Source: Plecoglossus altivelis (Eukaryota > Chordata > Actinopteri > Osmeriformes > Plecoglossidae). From it: 64,000 nucleotides of DNA. This document shows positions 25,101-36,837 of this stretch, piece after piece; the first letter of the stretch is position 1, and every line of letters starts with the position of its first letter. Below the pieces are notes generated by a model, which saw nothing but the letters and a program-made list of their open reading frames with translations, did not search any database and was not told the origin of the DNA. The stretch spans positions 12,390,034 through 12,454,033 of the forward strand of contig BROE01000010.1 in assembly GCA_036571765.1 (NCBI GenBank), given 5' to 3'. Made by a program: the position numbers and the translations under genes.

Positions 25101-27986
25101 GAAAGATAGGATTCCCACAAAAAGGAGGAGGAGGAGGAGGCAGAAGAAAATAAAGAGGAGGAGCTTCCTGTCATTGGTCGATTCATTCCACAGAGGTGGG
25201 CCACGTGTATTTTATTCATGTGGCACACAGTTTTATCTAATGGAAGACACAAACTGAGCATTTCATAAGCACGGCAGAAAGTTAAGAACCAGAACTGCAC
25301 AGTTCAAACAGTATTTTAGTAGAAAGTGTTGAACGGAATGTATTTGACCAAACGCAGCGCAAAAATAACTCAAACTGCCCAATATCAAAATCCTGATTGT
25401 AGAAATGCCTTTCAATAACAAAACAATCATAGCTCAAGAGCTGCATCATAAAATATTTTGTAGATGCAGACCTTTGAGAGCAGAATGCTGACTGCCCTTT
25501 GCAACAGTGTTTTGTCTAGTGTACATGTGTATAGAGGTATAAGAGGATCAAAAGTTGATTGAAGGCTTGAACTCTGGTGACAAGGAGAAGAGGGTTCTCT
25601 AAGAACCGGGGTAGCCAAGACGATTACTCCAGAACACTGCCATTAGGCCTGGTAACCTTGGTAACAACCATCCTCTAAGACTGTTGAGAGGAAGTATGGA
25701 TGAGGAAGGAGGAGAGGGTAAAAGGTGTGTGTGTGTGTGTGTGTGGGGGGGGGGGGGCAATAGGAGGGCCAAAAAAGGTGGATGGAAACATCACTTGTTC
25801 TAAGAGTGTCAATAAAGCCATCATGATGGAGACCTGAGAGGAAACAAACTTCAAGAGCACAAGACTGCTCTGAGAATGAGCGATCTTGCTAACAAAGGAA
25901 ACTAGCTCTAAGGCCCACCGTCGGTGAGTGTGTTTGTCCCTGTCATTGAACCTGAGGTAAACATTTAGGGTTGTCAGACACCCGGCAAACCTGCTTGATG
26001 AAGGTCGGAGGCTTAAGCCCTCTCATTTGACCCGACACACCCTGGCTCATTGTTAAAGGAGCCATTTAGCTAAATAGCCTCCAGTTTCTGGACAGAACCA
26101 TTGAGTGTTGTGATAATACTTTGAGCTGGTACTACTGTGGTAACAAACTATAATAGCCTCATGTAAATCTAAATAACACTCATCTGAATAGACATGTATA
26201 AACGCAGTAATCACAGGCAATGTGGTGAAGAAGAAATTATGGTCATGTTCTGAAGATGTTAAACATAAAATCTAACTATTATCAGATCGATCTGAGACAG
26301 ATACAAAAGCTACACCTTTGGTCACAGTGTCGGTGAGGGAACTAGCAGGCTATTAGCTAATTACCGAACTAGCAAACCTTGTATGATAATATACAGTATA
26401 CAAGCCAATTCTAAACCAAGCCAGACATGTTCTCTCCCACACACACAACCACATGCGACTACACATGCACATGCGCATCCAGTGCATGTGATCTCCCTGC
26501 CAAACGCCAGAGGGATGGAATCCTCATCAGAGATTAAGTACACCCTGTGGCTTTACTGACACAGAATAATAAGCAACAGAAGTCAGCTTCTCAGATGCCA
26601 AGTTCCACCCTTCTGTACCTACACACTATACACATGAAAAATGTTGCTATGCAAACATTTCTTGCAACAAACTCTGATCAAACCAGCTAATAAACTCCTG
26701 CTTTCTCAATCTCACCCCTGAAATCAAACCTGTTCAATAGCAACAGAATGCTGTCGGCATTTGGTTGATATTTGCTGCCGCGTCTGAGTGACAGGGAGAT
26801 ATCAAATTGCTTCTGATCATCATAACGTATTCCGCTGTGTGATTATACCTGTTATGGGGGATCTTCCCCTTACAAGTATATACAGCAGCTGCAAATGAAT
26901 ACAGGAATCCAGATGTGGTTGAGAGGTTGTGGAATAAACTGCCTCTGTCGCAGCATGGCGCTCATTTAATCATACTATTAGATGCGCGGCTACACAGCAG
27001 TAGGTAGTTCCTCTGCAATCGATGGAATCCTAAACTTCAGCTTTCTTAAAAAGCAGTTGACACGTATAAGCATAACTGCAAACAAATCATTTGTATTTAA
27101 ATTCATTTATTTAAATAGACATTCTCTGAATAGAACTACCCGTTTTCTCATTTTGACCCCACACAAAGTTGTAGTAGTAACGTAACTATAACATAAATGG
27201 TGATGGATAATAATAATGGTGTAATGTAACAATGCAAAAAAGTAATTAAAAAAGTAGTTTAAGTTGCAAAGAAACGTGACGCATGGAAAATGTGAAAATA
27301 CGTCAAATTAGATGTTAAACTGTTATAAAAGTCTCCTGTAAGGTTAGAATTGTAGAACCGATCTGACATTCACACACACTTGGCAGCGTGTCCTACAAAA
27401 TGATTACAGACTTGTTGAATAATTGAATGGGATGAAAGAGTTACAACACCTCTGGCTTTGTCAATTTATCTGGGTGTCTCATTTCTGACAGTGATGGGGA
27501 ACAAGTGTGTGACTGGTTGAAAAGTTGTTTGAATCATTCGCTGTCTTAATACACGATTTATATTGAGAGCAGAAACTGTAAAAAGGCCTCTCTCCTGCTG
27601 CATGAGAAGATGGCCTCCACCACTGAAATCTTTTAGTTCATCTTCTCTTTTCCTGTATATTAGACTGAGATAGCTACAATGAATGTATTGTACATGAATG
27701 ATGATACATTACATTTTGTCCCTCCTCCCACTCACACCAAGAAAGACAAGCATTCCTGACAGTCAGGCAGACGTCCGGAAAAGAGACGAACAGATTGAAC
27801 ACAGACACGCATACAGATAGTCAGACAAACATACTGTACACAGACAGGCAGATTCATCCAGGAAGACAGACACAAACACAAATACACACATACGCACACA
27901 CACAAAGATACAGACAGACGTACTAATGCACGCACATCTCTCTCTCCCCTCCCCTCCCCTCCCCCCCTCCCCCCCTCCCACACACA

Positions 27987-28023
<37 letters not shown>

Positions 28024-28195
28024 GCAGCAGTGATCTTGAGCACTCATACTGTACTCAAGCGTGAAGCAGAAGGACCGGGGGACAATGTGACCTGTGACAC
28101 CCTGGCCGGGTCAACAAGCCATGGAAACAAAGCCCAATGAAGTCAGGGACAGAGGAGATGAAGTGCTGCCTGTTTCCTGGGAAAAGAACTGCCCA

Positions 28196-28513
28196 GGCTC
28201 GAAGAAGGGGAAAGTCTGAGAGCACTGCAAATCACTGCCCTGGAGCAAACCAACACAACTGTGAAATACATGCACGTACATGCACACACGCACACATATA
28301 CACACACAGAGGAATATGCGTGCATGCACACACACAGACACACACACAGACACAGACACACACATACACTCACCCACACAACACCAGCATGGTTGCGCTT
28401 TGTAATACTCTCTTGACAACCCAGGAACAGAGCTGGTCTCAACTCTGCTGCTGATTGATTTCAGAGTGAAACAAGTGACACTTGACATGGAGAGCACAGT
28501 CATTTGGAGAAAA
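28196..28513 (+). repeat. Left copy of a 675-bp-offset duplication ending at an assembly gap
   Basis: This block recurs at 28871-29188 at a constant 675-base offset and appears identical in the parts I compared. It stops exactly at the N run. It contains CA-rich sequence and is noncoding. Confidence 0.85.
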
Positions 28514-28523
28514 NNNNNNNNNN
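28514..28523. other. Assembly gap (10 N)
   Basis: Ten N bases, the usual placeholder for a gap of unknown length. It sits between two near-identical CA-rich copies and is probably an assembly error. Confidence 0.98.
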
Positions 28524-28870
28524 AACAAACACACATTACACACATACGCACACACACAAACAGGACGAACACTAATGACACGCACATCTCTCTCCCCCTC
28601 CCTACCCTCCCACCTCCCCATCCCACACACACACGCCACACACACATCACACACCCACACCAAACACACCACCACACACACACACCACACAAACACACAC
28701 ACACCAACACCACACACACACAAACAGCAGTGATCTTTGAGCACTCATTACTGTACTCAAGCGTACTGAATCAAGACCAGACAATGGACACCTACCCCGG
28801 ACTCAACAGCCATGGAACAAACCATAATCCGGAGGGATGAATGAGTGCTGTGCCTGTCCTGGGAAATCCA

Positions 28871-29188
28871 GGCTCGAAGAAGGGGAAAGTCTGAGAGCAC
28901 TGCAAATCACTGCCCTGGAGCAAACCAACACAACTGTGAAATACATGCACGTACATGCACACACGCACACATATACACACACAGAGGAATATGCGTGCAT
29001 GCACACACACAGACACACACACAGACACAGACACACACATACACTCACCCACACAACACCAGCATGGTTGCGCTTTGTAATACTCTCTTGACAACCCAGG
29101 AACAGAGCTGGTCTCAACTCTGCTGCTGATTGATTTCAGAGTGAAACAAGTGACACTTGACATGGAGAGCACAGTCATTTGGAGAAAA
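28871..29188 (+). repeat. Right copy of the duplication beside the gap
   Basis: Matches 28196-28513. The sequence before it (28524-28870) also matches 27850-28195 but with many single-base gains and losses in homopolymer and CA runs, as in unpolished reads. Confidence 0.85.
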
Positions 29189-29847
29189 TCAAAAGACTCA
29201 AAAAGACCAAGTCTAGGTCATTTTCTTAAATTATATTACACTGTTTAAAAAATGTAACAAAAGTTCAACATTGCAGGACAAGATACAACGTAGGTTGAGC
29301 AAAAAAGTAAATGCTGTACCAGCTCTTCTTTTTGTCTGTTAACAAATGTTTTTTGTTACCAGTGATTGTCCGTTTCTGACATGCAGGAGGGATTTCTGTG
29401 AGTCAGAGCATTGATGAGAGCTAGCTATTCACAGATCCATTACAACAAGTCCAGGCATTGAGCAAATCTACCAACCTCATTCCACAATCCCACTCCAATG
29501 GATCAAATGTCAAACTAAATTTTAACCTTTAGGATGTAAATTTCACAGCACATTTATGATAAAGAAGCAATTAGCCTTTTATTTCTGGTCTGAAAGGACT
29601 TTGCGGAAAATGAAGATCATAACAGAAATTAACTAATGAATAACCAAATTGTATCTAACACATCTAATGTGGGGCTTTTATCTTGCATAGACACGCAGAC
29701 AATAGCAGTTTTAACCGACACAATCCCGTTATGACCAATTTCATCATAAAAAGCTTAAATGATTGCTTCCAATTTAGCACATATGTAAGTATGATTTTGC
29801 GACTTTCCATTAGTTGGAAAAGCCAAAGGGAATACACACAATTTTAC

Positions 29848-29935
29848 CTGGCCTCTTGGATTGAGCCACGGTTACAGCCAGAGCGATGAGGCAGGTACAC
29901 AGCCCGAACCGCGACCACCTGCGCACTCCATGCAT
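29848..29935 (-). CDS. col18a1: Probable alternative first coding exon of col18a1 (short form signal peptide)
   Basis: An ATG at 29935 opens 29 codons with a basic start and a hydrophobic core (FGLCTCLIALAVTVA) followed by QSKRP, a convincing secretion signal. The frame then meets a GTAAAA donor after one extra base. That phase (1) is what the laminin-G exon at 10373-10779 needs, and joining the two gives QSKRP-EDSGVSLLQLIGD. The human short form likewise joins a signal peptide to the sequence before GLLQLLGD, skipping the frizzled exon. Collagen XVIII is known to use two promoters, the short form starting upstream of the frizzled exon, as here. The roughly 19 kb intron would contain the frizzled exon and its promoter. 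No transcript evidence is available, so a small extra exon in between cannot be excluded. Confidence 0.72.
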
Positions 29936-30250
29936 CTTTCCCTGCTCGTCTATAGGCTACCTCTTCCAGCTACCTTCCGAAATTCCCTCTGTAAAAACTT
30001 CAGATGCTTCAGAAGCTATGTGGGTTGCATGTGCATGTCCTCCCGGATGACAGCCTACCACAGCTTCTCTAAACCGACGGAGAAAAAAGAGGTTTATTGT
30101 TGCCCCTTCACGCACTTTTAAGCACAAAGTTACTACAGTAGACCGTATGACAGTCGGTAGGAGCAAATGCGCTTCAAGTGAGGAAACCCCCGGGTCCTAA
30201 AGAGCTGCAGGATCATTCTGAGAACCGACACAGCCGCCCTTTTTTTGATT
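29936..30250 (-). promoter_or_regulatory. Candidate upstream promoter of col18a1 short form
   Basis: Inference only. This stretch lies directly upstream (in minus-strand sense) of the proposed short-form first exon, in the head-to-head gap between col18a1 and obsl1. I see no clear TATA box. It should contain the 5' untranslated region and transcription start if the first-exon call is right. Confidence 0.3.
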
Positions 30251-33200
30251 GACAGATCCAATCTACATCTGGAATTCAACTGTGCTTCCATTCCCAAGGA
30301 CAATTCACATTAGTTTCTAACAGATGCAAGATACTATTTTACATATGAAATATTTATTTATGTTAATTTAACTTTATATCAAATGTATTGTTTGCCTTGG
30401 TTTGTCTTGTTTACATCAACACTGCAGTGCAATGCTAGTCTAGGGAAACTGCATTTGAGGTACGCTTTAATGTGCATCATCAGCAATGCAACCGGCTGTA
30501 GTTATTAGGCTTCTACTATACGCCATGTCCAGGCAGGTTGCCCTGGAATGACAGCATCTACCTACGACCTGGTTCACTCCTTTCTTTCAATCAAAAAGCG
30601 AGGGTCTTTCAGTTTCATCAAGTAGTCAAATTTAAATGGTATTCCTCCTTTGTACAATGCATGTCACAGCAAGCTTTACATTGTTCCACAGATCAATCGA
30701 CTGAAACACAAAGAGACGACTTGAAAAAATGTCTCCTTGGTGGTACAGTATGTTACTTGACATGCTCACTAAACTAAACTCAATTTAGCTGAATTCATAG
30801 TTGGGGAAGAGTGGCGTTGTGATGCAGATTTAACAGCTGTGTTGTTGCACAACCTTTAGGTTGTCACCCAACATGCGGTCATTGTAGTTTTTTGTCACTA
30901 GAGGGCAATGTGTTCTATAGACAAAGCTACTGTGTGTTAATGGGTGGATAGACGGCTATTTTTATCGTTAAGATCAACTTCATTTTACCATGCAAATCAA
31001 TGTAGAACATATTATTGCTTGCTATAATAGTCTGGTGAGGCTTCTTGTAGGGAAAGAGATTTGTTATTTGAAAATATAACAAATACAATAAAGGACAGAA
31101 CAAAATAAAAACTCAGTAGACAAACACATACTACTCTTTGCAAAACTATAAGAAATGCACACAAAGTTACAAACCAGACTGGACCGGAACAAGTTTACAA
31201 ACAGGACACACATTGAGATCTAGTATTACAGATCATTTCAGATTTAGAAGGGTCTGTTGATTCAATTGAATTGCATTAGTCAAGATCAGGGAACTTTGCC
31301 AAGGCTCTTCTCCTGACTCTACAGTAGAAGCAACTCAGCCAAATCAAACTAAACATGCGTGTCTGGCAGCAGTGGATGTTTGTCAAGACACGTCTTCTTA
31401 GACAGGTGAACCTTACAAATGAACTAAAGAATCCCCCTTGTCATAAGTAGGCTAAGGCGGTTGAAGCGCACAGCCGTCACTCAGGAATTCACATCGTCAG
31501 AATCCCCATGTCTTCTTTTTTTTCGACGTAAGTCTTGTCCGCACATGTTAAGATAAGTCCGACTTTTGCAGAGCTTTACTGTACCTGCCACCGTGCTGCC
31601 TCAGGCTGTGTTCTCGAGGCTCGGGGGCCCTTGTGCTTCCAGAACTTTCCCCCAACATCCAGACTCCATCGATCTCTTTGCTGTCAGGAGCACAGGAAGG
31701 CAATTTGGACCGAATTACTCCTCAGAGTGTCATGTACTCACTGCAGGGAACACCTGTGTGGAAGTTGCTGCTCTGGTCTTCAAGGTCTACAGTCAAATCA
31801 TTGTTATTGATAAAGATTACAACAGGAGAAAATATTGTTTTTAATGGTCGAAACAATGCTGGAAAAAGCAGAGCTGGAAGTTATGTGCAATTGCCAGTTG
31901 TGACTTTTAATAAAGACATTCATCCCAAACACACGGACACACTAATACACAAACACACACCCAGAAACAGACAGACACATATAGAGTGAGGAGGTCTTGA
32001 TTTAGTGCAGAGGGCATAGGGATTATCCTGTGAGGAGTGTGACCTTAATATGGATGTTTGATATTGAAACACAATCTGAAGAGAGAATCTAACACTCAGC
32101 TTTCAAGTTCTATAACTGTCATCAATCGCAGCAGCTGGTGAGACAGGAGAATGCCAGAGGTGCCTGCTCACCTTGCCAACCCTCCTATTCTATGGGGAAG
32201 GTCAAAGTACATCGAAATGAAACCAAAATAATAAAGGAAATAAAAACACCCTGCATAAACACGTGATGGAAACAATATATTCTTGCAGTATTAAAAAAAC
32301 TACAATGTCTGAATATGATCAAAGAACTCATGGATCCTGTGGATCCTGTTCTGCTTTAGGCATCTGTCTGTGACCGCTGCCCCGGCTATCCTCAGATTAA
32401 GTGGTACATTGTGTGTGTGACATGGCATGGTGTGTGTGAGAGTGACAACACTTGATTCAAAAGTGTCACCACAAGACAATCACGGAACATGTTTACCAAA
32501 CGAATGCTCCTATACCAAGTAGAGTTCTACTGTTACCCCTATAGAGCATTCTGTTGGGTTTAGGCCAGCAAAGCATTGCAACATCAGCCAGTGTTCTGAG
32601 ACGTGGTAAAAGCATGTGGGGGTATTTAGAGGTCCCAGCTAACTCACCAGCCCCACCAGAGGGTTTCAACAGCGACGTCAGCCCTGAATCTATCATGTCC
32701 ATCAAACGCAGGACATGACAACCAGACGCCACAACACAGACACACACACACACACACGGGGCATGTGCCAGGTCATTATAGGCTCCGATGCAGACAACAC
32801 TCTCATATCTTAGTCCCCGGTAGAGCATGAGAGAGAGAGAAAGTGAGCGAGTGAGCGAGCGGGCGAGCGGGTGAGTGAGAGAGATCAGGAAACACACACA
32901 CATAATAACATAGTTAAATTCGATGGTTCTTCCCAGTTAAACAGTTCTACTTACAAGGCAACGATATTTCATAACTATGTAAGTACTCGATCAGTACAAT
33001 TGTCCACCATCTGTAGACAGACAGTAAACTGAGGAATCTTTGACTTTCAGATTACATCAAATGACTCATACATATTAACAACAAAACCTAGAAAAGAGAA
33101 AACGGATGTAACAACAAGATGAATGTGGTTTGACTGCAAGTGACACATCTGTCATCTGACAGCCCCATTACTGTAACTCACAAGTCAGGTGAATCCTAAG

Positions 33201-35534
33201 TATTAGTCAGTCTACAGAACTGACCCCAGGTCTGATATGCACTGCACATATTTCTGATGGAGATCAGCTAGTGTTCCCAGCTCCAGGAGTCACCCCTGTG
33301 TTTTGAACAGGTGTGGTCTCCTGCTCTCCAGCCTCCAGATCCCCTGTAAGCGGAGTGATCCGTCAAAGAGCTGCTCACTGAACTATGTATAGCTATTGTG
33401 GAGGGTCTGGTGAATGGTAGGCTCGACGCTATCTACTCCCCCCCCCCCAGCAGAGCTGGGGGTATTTTTAGGGGATGGGTGCTAGCAGTAGCAGCTGCTG
33501 CAAAACCATTTCACGCTCGCTGTCTTTCTTAGTCATTCCTCTGCCACTCTCTTAGTCATACTTCTTCTGTTTCTCCCTTTATCTCAAGCTATATGGTATG
33601 TCCAGACTTCTCTCTCTCCTTCTCTCACCCTCATTTGCTCTCTCCATGACTTGAGGTGGTAGCCAAGTCAGAGAAGAAGTCAACGTGGTCACGGTGAGTT
33701 CCATACCTCCAGACTTTTCCCATGCGCTGCCAGCACACGCATGCCGAAACAGAAGACAAGGAGACCGCGGTGTTTGATTGTGGGTTCCCTATTTTTCACC
33801 TCAGACTCTTGAGACTTCAGAGTTGCAGGATTTGAAAAATATTTTTTGGAGAATTGGACCTGAGAGTTCTGTAACTGAGAACAAGAACCCTGGACTCAGT
33901 TCAACTGTGGGACTTGACTCGAAGAGACGTCACAGATCGTACAGGCCAAGATTGGAAGTATTGGAGCTGTATCCAGACCACACTGACCGACGTCAAGCAT
34001 TTTTAAGGACTCTCAGAAACACTTACTCTGGCAGGGTCAAAGTTCATTGTGATCCAAACAGAGCTGCGGACATAGGGGTAATATCCTCTTGAACCCAGGG
34101 TGGAAGCTGTGAAGAGCAGTGATTAGCTAACTGGCTAATAAGCCATTGCTTATTATACTAGTTATTAGACTAATTCTACTAGTACTACGTCTTCTATATA
34201 AGTAGTAATGGTAAGGTTACTCAGTTTGCTATTACCTTATGCATATATAAGCATTTGTGCTTTGTTAAATATTAATGGGCTAAACATTGTGGACAAGTCA
34301 AACCACAAGTGTTGTCAAATGATTGCGGTACAGTTATTTTAATCCACCCAGCACAATCAAACCAATACTATTGTCTTGACATGAATCAGGTGTGTGTCAA
34401 GTGATTCAATGCTGTCAAGGCAATGAAGGCTTTGGAGGTAAAGCTGAGTGGTAGAGCATTGGAGACAGCAGATCAACAGATTCAAATCCTACCCTGTGCT
34501 GTCAGTTGCTTTAGACGAAAAGCGTTCGCTAAACAAACACATTTCACAACTACTCTAAAGGGAGAATGTGTGTTCAAGTCTTCAGGATCACATCACATTT
34601 GTGATAAAATCGGAATGGTGTTTTCCTCCAGGGGAAAGCCCCCTGTTGCTAGTTACTGGGTTACCCCTGGTTCAGCTGGGAGCTTAGCAAGCATGGAATG
34701 AGCTTGAACTGTTGTAAGCTTGAACCATACAGACAGACACTGCTTTCACAGCTGATAAGAAAGGCATAGGAATTTCAAGAGCTCACTTGGTTTTTGACAG
34801 GCCTAACTATGGACTTAGGCTATCAAACAGAATTAATATGCTAGTTTTGAACATCTAGTTTATAAATTGACTGCTTCTAAATGTGGGGCTATGTCATGTT
34901 TTCTGTATCAGTCGGCACATTTTATATAGGCTGGATTGGCTCCAGATCTATTTGAGAGTATTTGAAAGTTTGATTTACCTCAGACTTTGCACTTCAGAGA
35001 GTTCTCTCGCAGTTCTATTATGTTGAGGAAAGTAAGTGCACCGATACTTTACAGTAATAAATATTGCATTCAGTCCAGATAGTATTTAGTTACTAAAAGT
35101 ACAGGTATGTGTGGTCATATGTTGATTCCAGTGCTCTGACAGAAGCCTCAAAGCCTCTGCCATTTTTGGACAGACTATTTTAACAACCTAGCCCTAGTGA
35201 GCAACAGCACCAGCTGAGAGTTCAGGTTAACAGAGTAAGGGGTCTGTGTGTTTCAGTTCTTTCTTGATCCGTACAAAAGTGTTTTCAAAGGCCATATAAA
35301 TGATACATATCACATTTAAGCTGAGCCATGTGTAATATTAATGTTTTTTGACCTATACTGTGTTCAAATGTAATATTTCCATATACTTTACTGATATATG
35401 AAAAACTCTGATAACTGTTCAATTATAAAAACTGATATACTAAAATCGGATGAATTGATACAACAGAAATAAACAACTGAAATCAATGTGTGCACAAATG
35501 CTATAGCTAAATCTGTTTTATTTTCCTTCATCAG
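30251..35534. other. Head-to-head intergenic region between col18a1 and obsl1
   Basis: No convincing coding sequence. It contains a SINE remnant at 34430-34548, a CTCF-like motif at 30896-30907 and, presumably, the obsl1 promoter with one or more noncoding first exons. Confidence 0.55.
34430..34548 (+). mobile_element. tRNA-derived SINE remnant
   Basis: An A-box-like GCTGAGTGGTAGAGC at 34443-34457 and a B-box-like GATTCAAATCC at 34479-34489 sit at tRNA-like spacing. They are followed by TGCTTTAGACGAAAAGCG and TTCGCTAAAC, which resembles the common fish SINE tail around TTGGATAAAAGCGTCTGCTAAA. It does not fold as a real tRNA. Confidence 0.5.
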
Positions 35535-35639
35535 TGTTTCATGACGTAAAGAGAGCCATTTGGTCCTCCTTCTGCACGCCAGCAACCATTTCCAGTCCGC
35601 TAACTTCCATAAAGAATCAATCAAATCCCCACTGTCCCG
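35535..35639 (+). other. obsl1: obsl1 5' untranslated part of first coding exon
   Basis: A strong acceptor (TTTTCCTTCATCAG) ends at 35534, and the obsl1 ATG is at 35640, so this is probably the untranslated start of the exon. It contains one tiny upstream frame, ATG-ACG-TAA at 35541-35549. The 5'-most noncoding exon(s) must lie further left. A GTGAGT donor near 33696 is one possible end, but I cannot confirm it. Confidence 0.5.
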
Positions 35640-36837
35640 ATGGACATCTTTGGCGGCGCCCCTCGCGTGCTGGGCTACCCACGTCCTGTGATTGTAAGGC
35701 CTGGCACGGACGCCACCTTGAAGTGCCAGATCGGTGGTGACCCTCATCCAGAGGTAGTGTGGGAGAGAAAAACAGAGGCCATCGTTTCGAAGGGACGCTA
35801 CAGGATCTCGGAAGAGGGCAAGTCCTACATCCTCACCATCTGTGGCGTGACCTTTCAGGATGCGGGCCAGTACATCTGCAAGGCGAGGAACTGTGTGGGG
35901 GAGACGTATGCTGCTGCTACCTTGAAGGTAGAAGGGGAGGTCAGCATGGAGGTTAATGGGCTGCAGCAGGCTACAGTAGAGAATGGGGAACATGGGGTGC
36001 AACAGAATGGGCTGGTGTCACAGCCAAATGGCACATTTGAGGGGCAACAGAATGGGGGGGTAGAGAGGCGAGGCAGAGATGAAGAGGCGATCGAACTACA
36101 GGAAGAGATGCTTGAACCATCGGAAGACAAACCTCGCTTCCTGATAAAGCCCCTGTCTCTACGTGTGGACCGTGGCGAGGACGCGGCCTTCTCCTGTAAG
36201 CTCTGGGGCACACCGCCCCCCGAGGTCCTCTGGGAGAAGGATGGCAAGAAACTCAGTGACATCTTTGAGAGCGCCCATTTCAGCGCGACTGGGTGCCAGG
36301 AGGGCGGCTGGTGCCAGCTGAAGATCTACCGCACTCGCATGCCTGACGGCGGCGTTTATGCCTGCAGGGCTGCCAACCGCCATGGGGAGGCCCTTGCGGG
36401 AGCCGTCCTGCTTGTCCAGCCCATCCCGGAACGAGTGGAAGGTGGAGCAACACCGTCCAATGGCTACTCCAACGGCCATCCTTCACCGAGTGCCAACGAA
36501 GGAGGGAGGCAGCGGGGCGGGCGACCTGGATCATCGCGCTACTACCCTGAGGAACAGCCTCACCTAAACTCTTCCAAAGTGAAAAAGTTTGCGGTGTCTG
36601 AGGGGAAGCACGCTAAGTTCCGTTGCTTGGTGACAGGGAAGCCCAAGCCTGAGATTGTGTGGAAGAAGGATGGCCTGCCCCTAGAAGCTGGGAGGCGGCA
36701 TCTCATATTTGAGGACAGGGAGGGATACTACACTCTAAAGGTTCTGTACTGCAAGCAGCAGAACACGGGACTGTACGTGTGCGCTGCGTCCAACGCTCTG
36801 GGAAACACGCTAAGCGCCGTTCACCTTACTGTTAAAG
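35640..36837 (+). CDS. obsl1: obsl1 first coding exon, Ig domains 1-3
   Basis: This exon encodes 399 residues plus one base. Ig1 (about residues 8-100) shows LKCQIGGDPHPEVVWE and DAGQYICKARN; its human counterpart binds titin and myomesin. A roughly 65-residue linker rich in Gln, Asn and Gly follows (LQQATVENGEHGVQQNG), longer than in human. Ig2 has FSCKLWGTPPPEVLWEKDGK and DGGVYACRAANRHG. After a second Ser/Gly/Pro-rich linker, Ig3 has KHAKFRCLVTGKPKPEIVWK and YVCAASNALGNTLS. Packing three Ig domains into one large exon followed by one-domain exons fits the OBSL1 layout. The ATG at 35640 is chosen because MDIFGGAPRVLGYPRP aligns with the human amino end. Confidence 0.93.

Larger units (their letters stand above)
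18790..29847. other. Long-form promoter region and short-form intron of col18a1
   Basis: About 11 kb without a recognisable coding exon. Contents are microsatellites, a Tc1-like remnant, the purine-rich tract, a GC-rich stretch at 21120-21470, a perfect inverted repeat at 22264-22291 and the assembly gap. Regulatory elements of col18a1 are expected here, but none can be proved by eye. Confidence 0.6.

Noticed and set aside
970..29050. CRISPR-like direct repeats
   Set aside because: The repeats are microsatellites and minisatellites without unique spacers, in an intron-containing vertebrate genome.
28111..29178. Long Cys/Val-rich and Thr/His-rich open frames in the CA-repeat region
   Set aside because: They are translations of CA/GT microsatellite and run through the N gap; low-complexity artefacts.
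31535..31844. A 91-codon open frame on the plus strand preceded by an acceptor-like CTTTTGCAG
   Set aside because: The protein matches no family that I recognise, overlapping frames are also open, and there is no clear partner exon. Treated as chance in noncoding DNA.
33778..34092. A 104-codon open frame upstream of obsl1
   Set aside because: No recognisable domain and no convincing splice context. It may be part of an untranslated exon at most.
34443..34489. A tRNA gene suggested by A- and B-box motifs
   Set aside because: The surrounding sequence lacks a cloverleaf and acceptor stem, and a SINE-like tail follows. Called a SINE remnant instead.
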